Shown here: piece by piece, positions 34,001 to 60,000 of the stretch
How positions within the stretch are numbered: the stretch's first letter is position 1
How the letters are laid out: each line of letters opens with the position of its first letter
DNA from: Bolinopsis microptera
Lineage: Eukaryota > Ctenophora > Tentaculata > Lobata > Bolinopsidae
Assembly (NCBI RefSeq): GCF_026151205.1
Contig: NC_087074.1
Coordinates: 312,001-372,000 of the forward strand
Reading direction: 5' to 3'
Length of the DNA stretch: 60,000 nt
Notes under the pieces: generated by a model
Databases searched by the model: none
What the model was told of the DNA's origin: nothing
Seen by the model: only the letters and a program-made list of their open reading frames with translations
Position numbers and translations under genes: made by a program

Positions 34001-36185
34001 TACCAGCTACACTAGGAGATAGGGTGTTAGTTAAAACAATTAGTACTCCTCTCATCATTACCAGCTACACTAGGAGATAGGGTGTTAGTTAAAACAATTA
34101 GTACTCCTCTCATCATTACCAGCTACACTAGGAGATAGGGTGTTAGTTAAAACAATTAGTACTCCTCTCATCATTACCAGCTACGCTAGGAGATAGGGTG
34201 TTAGTTAAAACAATTAGTACTCCTCTCATCATTACCAGCTACACTAGGAGATAGGGTGTTAGTTAAAACAATTAGTACTCCTCTCATCATTACCAGCTAC
34301 GCTAGGAGATAGGGTGTTAGTTAAAACAATTAGTACTCCTCTCATCATTACCAGCTACACTAGGAGATAGGGTGTTAGTTAAAACAATTAGTACTCCTCT
34401 CATCATTACCAGCTACACTAGGAGATAGGGTGTTAGTTAAAACAATTAGTACTCCTCTCATCATTACCAGCTACACTAGGAGATAGGGTGTTAGTTAAAA
34501 CAATTAGTACTCCTCTCATCATTACCAGCTACACTAGGAGATAGGGTGTTAGTTAAAACAATTAGTACTCCTCTCATCATTACCAGCTACACTAGGAGAT
34601 AGGGTGTTAGTTAAAACAATTAGTACTCCTCTCATCATTACCAGCTACACTAGGAGATAGGGTGTTAGTTAAAACAATTAGTACTCCTCTCATCATTACC
34701 AGCTACACTAGGAGATAGGGTGTTAGTTAAAACAATTAGTACTCCTCTCATCATTACCAGCTACACTAGGAGATAGGGTGTTAGTTAAAACAATTAGTAC
34801 TCCTCTCATCATTACCAGCTACACTAGGAGATAGGGTGTTAGTTAAAACAATTAGTACTCCTCTCATCATTACCAGCTACACTAGGAGATAGGGTGTTAG
34901 TTAAAACAATTAGTACTCCTCTCATCATTACCAGCTACACTAGGAGATAGGGTGTTAGTTAAAACAATTAGTACTCCTCTCATCATTACCAGCTACACTA
35001 GGAGATAGGGTGTTAGTTAAAACAATTAGTACTCCTCTCATCATTACCAGCTACACTAGGAGATAGGGTGTTAGTTAAAACAATTAGTACTCCTCTCATC
35101 ATTACCAGCTACACTAGGAGATAGGGTGTTAGTTAAAACAATTAGTACTCCTCTCATCATTACCAGCTACACTAGGAGATAGGGTGTTAGTTAAAACAAT
35201 TAGTACTCCTCTCATCATTACCAGCTACACTAGGAGATAGGGTGTTAGTTAAAACAATTAGTACTCCTCTCATCATTACCAGCTACACTAGGAGATAGGG
35301 TGTTAGTTAAAACAATTAGTACTCCTCTCATCATTACCAGCTACACTAGGAGATAGGGTGTTAGTTAAAACAATTAGTACTCCTCTCATCATTACCAGCT
35401 ACACTAGGAGATAGGGTGTTAGTTAAAACAATTAGTACTCCTCTCATCATTACCAGCTACGCTAGGAGATAGGGTGTTAGTTAAAACAATTAGTACTCCT
35501 CTCATCATTACCAGCTACACTAGGAGATAGGGTGTTAGTTAAAACAATTAGTACTCCTCTCATCATTACCAGCTACACTAGGAGATAGGGTGTTAGTTAA
35601 AAACAATTAGTACTCCTCTCATCATTACCAGCTACACTAGGAGATAGGGTGTTAGTTAAAACAATTAGTACTCCTCTCATCATTACCAGCTACACTAGGA
35701 GATAGGGTGTTAGTTTAAAACAATTAGTACTCCTCTCATCATTACCAGCTACACTAGGAGATAGGGTGTTAGTTTAAAACAATTAGTACTCCTCTCATCA
35801 TTACCAGCTACACTAGGAGATAGGGTGTTAGTTAAAACAATTAGTACTCCTCTCATCATTACCAGCTACACTAGGAGATAGGGTGTTAGTTAAAACAATT
35901 AGTACTCCTCTCATCATTACCAGCTACGCTAGGAGATAGGGTGTTAGTTAAAACAATTAGTACTCCTCTCATCATTACCAGCTACACTAGGAGATAGGGT
36001 GTTAGTTTAAAACAATTAGTACTCCTCTCATCATTACCAGCTACACTAGGAGATAGGGTGTTAGTTAAAACAATTAGTACTCCTCTCATCATTACCAGCT
36101 ACACTAGGAGATAGGGTGTTAGTTAAAACAATTAGTACTCCTCTCATCATTGCCAGCTACACTAGGAGATAGGGTGTTAGTTAAA
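33979..36185. repeat. 58-bp minisatellite built from a gene's 5' end, about 38 copies
   Basis: The unit is CAATTAGTACTCCTCTCATC, ATTACCAGCTACACTAGGAG, ATAGGGTGTTAGTTAAAA. On the minus strand each unit carries ATGATGAGAGGAGTACTAAT, the first codons (MMRGVLI) of the gene at 32348-34000, preceded by CCCTATCTCCTAG, which resembles a splice acceptor. The authentic copy is the one at the gene start; about 37 more lie upstream. The period of 58 shifts frame by one per unit, and each copied ATG opens a 29-codon ORF that ends in the next unit. Copies are nearly identical apart from ACGCTAGG variants and one- or two-base additions near 35601-36010. Confidence 0.96.
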
Positions 36186-36890
36186 ACAGAGAGTGTTAGT
36201 TAAAAACAAAGGGTGTTAGTTAAAACAGAGAGTGTTAGTTTAAAACAGAGAGTGTGAAATAAAAACAGAGGGTGTTAATTAAAAACAGAGTGTTATTCAA
36301 AAACAGAGAGTGTTATTCAAAAACAGAGGGCGTTAGTTAAAAACAGAGTGTTATTAAAAAACAGAGTGTAATTAAAAAACAGAGGGCGTTAGTTAAAAAC
36401 AGAGAGTGTGAAATAAAAACAGAGGGTGTTAATTAAAAACAGAGTGTTATTCAAAAACAGAGAGTGTTATTCAAAAACAGAGAGCGTTAGTTTAAAAACA
36501 GAGGGTGTTAATTAAAAACAGAGTGTTATTCAAAAACAGAGAGTGTTAGTTAAAAACAGAGAGTGTGAAATGAAAACAAAGTGTGTTAATTAAAAACAGA
36601 GTGTGAAATAAAAACAGAGGGTGTTAATTAAAAACAGAGTGTTATTAAAAAACAGAGGGCGTTAGTTAAAAACAGAGTATTATTAAAAAACAAAGGGTGT
36701 TAGTTAAAAACAGAGAGTGTTAGTTAAAAACAGAGAGTGTGAAATAAAAACAAAGGGTGTTAATTAAAAACAGAGTGTTATTCAAAAACAGAGAGCGTTA
36801 GTTTAAAAGAAAGGGTGTTAATTAAAAACAGAGGGTGTTAATTAAAAACAGAGAGTGTTACTTAAAACAAAGAGTGTTAGTATAAAACAA
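36186..36890. repeat. Irregular array of about 20 bp
   Basis: About 35 copies of an imperfect unit such as AGAGTGTTAGTTAAAAACAG, with variants TTATTCAAAAAC, TTAATTAAAAAC and GTGAAATAAAAAC. The motif GGTGTTAGTTAAAAC is the end of the 58-bp unit next to it, so this looks like a second-generation array grown from part of the first. Variant strings repeat in blocks of several units. Confidence 0.9.
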
Positions 36891-37764
36891 GATTTTGAAC
36901 CTTACAAACCACAATTTGGATCTATATTGTAAAATTCAACAATGGCGCATGATTGCTGGCATAATTGCTGGCTGAGTTCGTTAGAAATCAAACTGTTCTG
37001 AAAAAGAAGGAAGAGTAGTTGGTAGTATGGCATGATGCATGATAAGCAGGTAATTTGATACTATCAGTTGAGCTGTCACCTGACCAGCCCCCTGCAACCC
37101 TATTATATCTTAACTTGTCCCGAGGTATCAATCACTCCAACTTCTCTAATTTAATCTTCTTATCACAAACTTTCCCAAGATATTGCGCGTCATTTTGTTA
37201 CCTGTAACTACTTCGGGCGTGAACAACTGATAAGAATCTGTCATTCTGTACAATGGCGTAACGTTGCCTGTTGGCAAAATATGAAATATGAAATTCTATT
37301 AATGTTGAAATCTGCATCCTACTGATAGTGATAACAAAAATTTCGCCGCGGTTAAACCACGCACGATCAATTTTCCCTACGATGTACTTGTATTTTGTAC
37401 TATTAATTCTTTCGAGTGAAAAGTGTGACTGGAAAAAGGTGCAACATATTTACATACTACGATTTTAATAAATGAGTGGGATCCGCGCATGTAATGGTTA
37501 AACTTGATCATTTATTTGACAAATGTAGCGCCGCGCGCATCAACAATAAATGAATCCAGAAAATTGCGGAAAATAACTTTGCGAAGGAGGAACTTCACTG
37601 TAGTTAATTAACACATGGCTAGCGTCGTGCGCAGCATAACAGACGCTTCCAATACACATAATTATAGGGGAGTGCTCTATATTGCGAAGGAGCAGACTTT
37701 TGTCGTCACTGCAGGACCGTCGGGCCACCTCATATATCCAAACCCGATTACTTATTCCCTACGA

Positions 37765-37935
37765 TCTTTTAATAGTCACGATCCTCTAATAGTCACGATC
37801 CTCTAATAGTCAGGATCCTCTTATAGTCACGATCCTCTAATAGTCAGGATCCTCTTATAGTCACGATCCTCTAATAGTCAGGATCCTCTTATAGTCACGA
37901 TCCTCTAATAGTCACGATCCTCTTATAGTCGCGAT
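37765..37935. repeat. 17-bp array
   Basis: About ten copies of a 17-bp unit (AATAGTCACGATCCTCT) with CAGGATCC/CACGATCC and CTTATAG/CTAATAG variants. The alternation of the two variants gives a higher-order period of about 34 bp. Confidence 0.9.
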
Positions 37936-38246
37936 ATTTTAATAATCATGATACTTTAATAGTCGAGACATGCTTATCGTTACAACTGAGCACAAACGAT
38001 ATACCTTATTGGACGTTTTTTGACCGGAAATTAGGTGAACGTATATAATGTTTGACGGACTTTAAAATGAACGCTCGGAGGCAATCAAACCGATTAAAAA
38101 TCAAAAATTTCTAAAATATTTTTGGGCGTTTTTAAACAATTTAAAGATACATTTTCGATCAATTTTTAATACAGTAAGCAAGAAAAGTACAAATTAGTGT
38201 AGTCGTTAAACAGTAAAAATGTTGATGTCTAACGATAAAAATTGAA

Positions 38247-38437
38247 ATCGAAAAAATTAAAAAGTCGTCATATCCTGGGGCTGGACAATAAGTTCGTAGT
38301 GGAATACTTGTGGGAAAAAAATCAACGGACTTTGACTTGAAGTTCAAGTCAAAGTCCGTTGATTTTTTTCCCACAAGTATTCCACTACGAACTTATTGTC
38401 CAGCCCCAGGATATGACGACTTTTTAATTTTTTCGAT
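38247..38437. repeat. Perfect 191-bp palindrome
   Basis: Two 95-bp arms, identical over their whole length, with a single central base (G at 38342). The left arm starts ATCGAAAAAATTAAAAAGTC and reaches GACTTTGACTTGAA; the right arm mirrors it base for base. No spacer separates the arms, so the double strand could extrude as a long cruciform. The arms match the dispersed family at 17275-17400 and (inverted) 40316-40375. The lack of any arm divergence implies a very recent origin or ongoing arm-to-arm correction. Confidence 0.93.
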
Positions 38438-39119
38438 GTTGAACGGAAATTTTATTTGAACGAACTTTATTTGAACGCTAGGGCCTTCAGCATTCGATTA
38501 ATTTCCGTTCAAATAAAGTTTGATAAGGTAGCTAAATATTTGTTAACGGTAAGGATATAGATTTGTAACAATTTGACCAATGTGCGAGTACGGGTTATAC
38601 AGTGTGAACTGTGAAAGTGTGGTTATTGCACTTTTACTACTCAACCCAAACTTACAAGTGACTTTCTGTATAGTATAATGTATTATTTACAGGTGATTTG
38701 TGTAGTACATTGTCCATTGTCCAATGTATTATTTATTCATATGTAGTGAAATGTTATTTATTATAGGTAACAAGGGCAAGTCCAGGAGGTTTGCCCTTGT
38801 TGCCATGGCAATCAATTAGGTAATTATTCGCAGAGAGGGGAGCTTCCTGCTCGCAAATAACCCATGTATCTGCAGTGTATATAGGTGCGTGATTGTGTTG
38901 TGTACTGTCAACTAATTTACTATTTAACAGTTAGATTTTATCTGTCCACAAATGCTCGTTTGTACATACGGATCTGTATGTATTTCGTGCCCGCGCGTTC
39001 CCTCCAGCAAGCTGTCGGGAATTATCGCACTTAGCACTCAGAAGCCAAGGTATTATAGTATTATAATATAATGATACCTTGGCTATCGCACCGATTATAT
39101 AAGACCAGAAGCGTGTAGT

Positions 39120-39298
39120 TATACGCGAATCTAACTGCATGTATAATAAGATTATACCAGTTATTGCACTCGGCTGCGCCTCGTGAAATAACTGCAATAA
39201 TCGGCTGCGCCTCGTGAAATAACTGCAATAATCGAGCTCGGCTTCGCCTCGTGCGATTAATAGTGTAATCGCATTATACGCAGTTAGATGAGCGTATA
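39120..39298. mobile_element. MITE-like element with terminal inverted repeats
   Basis: The left end TATACGCGAATCTAACTGCA matches the inverted right end (39267-39298, TGCGATTATACGC-like, ending GATGAGCGTATA). Inside, a segment with CGGCTGCGCCTCGTGAAATA and ACTGCAATAAT is repeated two to three times. It has no coding capacity and is about 179 bp, the size of a miniature inverted-repeat transposon. The target duplication may be TA but is not certain. Confidence 0.55.
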
Positions 39299-39345
39299 TA
39301 AGTAACTACATATATATAAGTAACTACAGTCTAGTAGTGTGATAG

Positions 39346-39531
39346 TTGCATCTCCTTGTTATGACACATCCTGACAAGCAATATGAAGAGCTGCTTGCTG
39401 TAGGACGGTGGGATGCTAGTGTGGGAGCTGCTTGTTGTCGCTTAAGTTTCTTCTTATTCGCTCATTCTATTCACTGTCTCTCACGTGACACTCATTTCTA
39501 TGTTTTCATTCCAATGAAATATTCCCAGTAA
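39346..39531 (+). other. Short open frame, not supported as a gene
   Basis: A 61-codon frame between the MITE-like element and the TGAGGG array. It has two copies of GAGCTGCTTG-like sequence (39388 and 39427) and no recognised domain, acceptor or donor. Listed only so that the stretch is accounted for. Confidence 0.12.
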
Positions 39532-39656
39532 GTAGTTATATATTAAACTTAAATAAGATCGTATTATAAATTGATGCGTTTTGAAAACACTGTTAATGTT
39601 ATATTGCTGTTATATTGCTGTTACATTGCTGTTGCATTGCTGTTACATTACTGTTG

Positions 39657-40308
<652 letters not shown>

Positions 40309-41158
40309 CACTACAAACTAATTATCCAGGAAATTACTACTTTTTAATTTCGGTAAATTTCAATTCTCTCAGTAACTGCTTATTCCTATCAGACTAAATG
40401 ATAACATTGGATCAATAAAAACAAGTTCAAAGTTGTTATAAAAATTTTAAATTAGTAAAAAGTTTAAACTAAATCACATTATATGGCATGACTGTGTAGC
40501 TATAACGCTATAAGAAGTGTACATATTAGCGTGTGATGATATACTAATCTTATCTGATAACTTAGCAAATGTGTTTAGTCTGAATGTAGTTGTACTGTGA
40601 GTTGTACCTGAGTCTGACATGCTACTGCACTACTGCTAGTTGCTACCTCTCGTGGGAATACTGCCATTCTCTCAGACACTTTATAAATTTATATAATTCT
40701 GTGAGACATTTTTCACTATAATTTTCATTTCTCTTAGCGCAGGTCTGATCTGATTATCTCGCTAAGTAGTTATTATGATATAGTAATATTATACATACAG
40801 GAGGGTTTTTTTAAACGCTTACATTACATACTAATTTATATTACCTGCTAGTTTACATTACCTAATACCTGCTAGTTTCTATAGATAGTTTGTATAACAG
40901 TAAAACCTGTTATTGTTGTGAAACTTGATTTCAACTTCATGATAGCAGTTCAGTCGACCAACAAAGTAGTTTACATGCTAGTTTACAAAGTAGCTCCCGT
41001 GACGAGCTTTAGAGGTAGTGATTAATAATTTTGAATGAAATTTTCAGAATAAATTTATAGTAGATACTAATCTCATGGACATATATAAATTATGGATAAT
41101 AACCTAACATATTACATATAACATATGACCAATGGTCTCGCCAATAACATGGTCATTG
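40309..41158. other. Intergenic region upstream of the RING-NHL gene
   Basis: 40316-40375 is an inverted, diverged copy of the dispersed family at 17275-17400. The rest is AT-rich, with CTGCTAGTTTACATTACCTA-like short repeats near 40845-40875 and no recognised gene. Any promoter for the RING-NHL gene may lie here or nearer to 41.6 kb; none can be pointed to. Confidence 0.4.
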
Positions 41159-41532
41159 CGCTCCTACTAAATCGCTCGCCCAAATTTTAAGAAAATTCTT
41201 GTGAAAAGGCCCTTTAGGCATGAAAGTGATCAAGATCGGTGTATTTTTGGACGCTGATTCCGAATCACCCCTCATGACGTAGGGTTAAAATGCTTCCCTG
41301 GAGAGTTATGGGCAAAAACCGTTTTGGTCACGTGACAGGCTAGTAAAACGTGAATTCGATTATTTAGGGCTCGGGTTAGGGTTAGGGTTGTGGTTAAGAT
41401 TATGGATAGCTTCGGGGTTATGGTTAGGGTTAGGGTTGGGATTAGGGTTTATGTAAAACCGTTTTGTACGGCTGCAAAACCAAAAAAACCAAAGTCACGT
41501 GAAATTTTTGGGCGAGCGATTTAGTAAGAGCC
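41159..41532. mobile_element. Non-autonomous DNA transposon with 9-bp target duplication
   Basis: The left end (TACTAAATCGCTCGCCCAA at about 41165) and right end (TTGGGCGAGCGATTTAGTA at about 41507-41525) are inverted repeats, near-perfect over about 26 bp including the flanking GCTC/GAGC. TGGTCATTG flanks the element at 41150-41158 and 41533-41541, a 9-bp direct repeat. A 9-bp duplication is typical of Mutator-like elements. Inside are the GGACGCTGATTCCGAATCAC block shared with 15.7 kb and several GGTTAGGG motifs. It is 374 bp with no coding capacity. Confidence 0.7.
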
Positions 41533-41722
41533 TGGTCATTGACCATGTTATTAACCATATGACCATGTTATTAACTGTCAAAGTTTGGGCAAATGCACCA
41601 ACTTTGACAGATTTCATAAATTTATAACGGTTCTTTTTTCTGTTTTTGGTCCGGGGTTCGAAATTTCATACTCTAGCAGCTGTATCTCTCTCACTCCTAA
41701 CTGATTCTTTACACAGGTTACT

Positions 41723-59298
<17,576 letters not shown>

Positions 59299-59304
59299 GT
59301 AAGC

Positions 59305-59693
59305 GTTTCCGCTAACTCTTGTCTTGTTGTCTTGTTTCCGCTAACTCTAGCCTTGTTGTCTTGTTTCCACTTACTCTTGCCTTGTTGTCTTGTTTCTGCT
59401 AACACATGTCCTTGTTGTCTTGTTTCCGCTAACTTTAGCCTTGTTGTCTTGTTTCCGCTTACTCTTGCCTTGTTGTCTTGTTTCTGCTAACACATGTCCT
59501 TGTTGTCTTGTTTCCGCTAACTTTAGCCTTGTTGTCTTGTTTCTGCTAACTCTTGCCTTGTTGTTTTGTTTCTGCTAACACATGTCCTTGTTGTCTTGTT
59601 TCCGCTAACTTTAGCCTTGTTGTCTTGTTTCCGCTTACTCTTGCCTTGTTGTTTTGTTTCCGCTAACTCTTGCCTTGTTGTCTTGTTTCTGCT
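59305..59693. repeat. 29-bp array in intron 11
   Basis: About 13 copies of CTTGTTGTCTTGTTTCCGCT plus AACTCTAGC with variants (ACACATGTC, TTACTCTTG), beginning six bases after the exon 11 donor. GTTTCCGCTAACTCTTG right after the donor is the first unit. Pyrimidine-rich and noncoding. Confidence 0.93.
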
Positions 59694-59695
59694 TA

Positions 59696-60000
59696 GTTCG
59701 ATGGGAGTAGTGTAGGAGGGATACACTACTAATGAGAGTAGCGTAGGAGGGATACACTACTAATGGGAGTAGTGTAGGAGGGATACACTACTAATGGGAG
59801 TAGTGTAGGAGGGATACACTACTAATGGGAGTAGTGTAGGAGGGATACACTACTAATGGGAGTAGTGTAGGAGGGATACACTACTAATGAGAGTAGTGTA
59901 GGAGGGATACACTACTAATGGGAGTAGCGTAGGAGGGATACACTACTAATGGGAGTAGTGTAGGAGGGATACACTACTAATGGGAGTAGTGTAGGAGGGA
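59696..60000. repeat. 31-bp array running off the window
   Basis: About ten copies of GGGAGTAGTGTAGGAGGGAT plus ACACTACTAAT. AGTAGTGTA and TACACTACT inside each unit are inverted repeats, so each unit can form a small hairpin. The array continues beyond position 60000. Confidence 0.95.

Larger units (their letters stand above)
36891..39119. other. Intergenic region, no gene recognised
   Basis: AT-rich, with no ORF supported by domains or splicing. It holds the 17-bp array and the large palindrome listed separately. It also holds an inverted repeat AACAAGGGCAA (38769-38779) with TTGCCCTTGTT (38791-38801), a pair of related CCGTTCAAATAAAGTT / AACGAACTTTATTTGAAC stretches near 38445-38520, and GCCAAGGTAT (39044-39053) with ATACCTTGGC (39074-39083). 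Confidence 0.4.

Noticed and set aside
41640-41670. GGGGTTCGAAATTTC resembling a tRNA B box
   Set aside because: No A box or foldable cloverleaf of tRNA length surrounds it.

Overview
The window is nuclear DNA of an invertebrate animal. The evidence is spliced genes with GT-AG introns, metazoan protein families (secreted multi-saposin proteins, a RING-NHL protein), Penelope-like, LINE and Tc1/mariner transposons, and short TTAGGG tracts. The species cannot be named from the sequence; a cnidarian, sponge or similar marine invertebrate would fit. Adding up array spans, about two fifths of the 60 kb is tandem repeat.

Layout. 1-17.4 kb has almost no genes: tandem arrays with units of 26, 2, 24, 34, 36, 35, 39 and 25 bp, a dead Tc1/mariner element with TA target duplications (1533-2397), a small possible secreted-peptide ORF (6650-6856), and a fold-back element with a cloverleaf of nested hairpins (13.1-14.7 kb). 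17.4-34.0 kb is a cluster of three minus-strand saposin-like genes (six, two and six SapB domains), separated by arrays of 24, 29, 10, 43 and 31 bp; a 58-bp and a 20-bp array follow upstream of the last gene. A candidate minus-strand exon lies at 17443-17532. 36.9-41.6 kb is intergenic: a perfect 191-bp palindrome, two MITE-like elements and a (TGAGGG)n tract. From 41.7 kb to the right edge runs one plus-strand gene, reconstructed as 11 phase-consistent exons, encoding RING - coiled coil - linker - NHL beta-propeller. Its introns hold a 2.1-kb-armed inverted pair of Penelope-like retroelements, a well-formed hammerhead ribozyme beside a reverse-transcriptase relic, a LINE, another retroelement relic and more arrays.

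Main observation. Many tandem arrays are copies of a gene landmark of the adjacent gene. The unit contains the last codons plus stop codon (30467-31051, 18106-19710, 32348-34000, possibly 6650-6856), the start codon (32348-34000), or an exon end plus splice donor (exons ending at 45401, 56000 and 56779 of the RING-NHL gene). Two more arrays sit at or near polypyrimidine tracts of splice acceptors (17.5-17.75 kb and 51.05-51.1 kb). One donor array has a 33-bp unit that stays open and in frame, so alternative donors could add 11-residue steps to the protein.

How the genes relate. The saposin genes look like tandem paralogues of secreted, disulfide-rich, lipid- or membrane-interacting proteins; the last domain of the two large ones is almost identical, which points to recent duplication or gene conversion. 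The RING-NHL gene is separate and probably encodes an E3 ubiquitin ligase.
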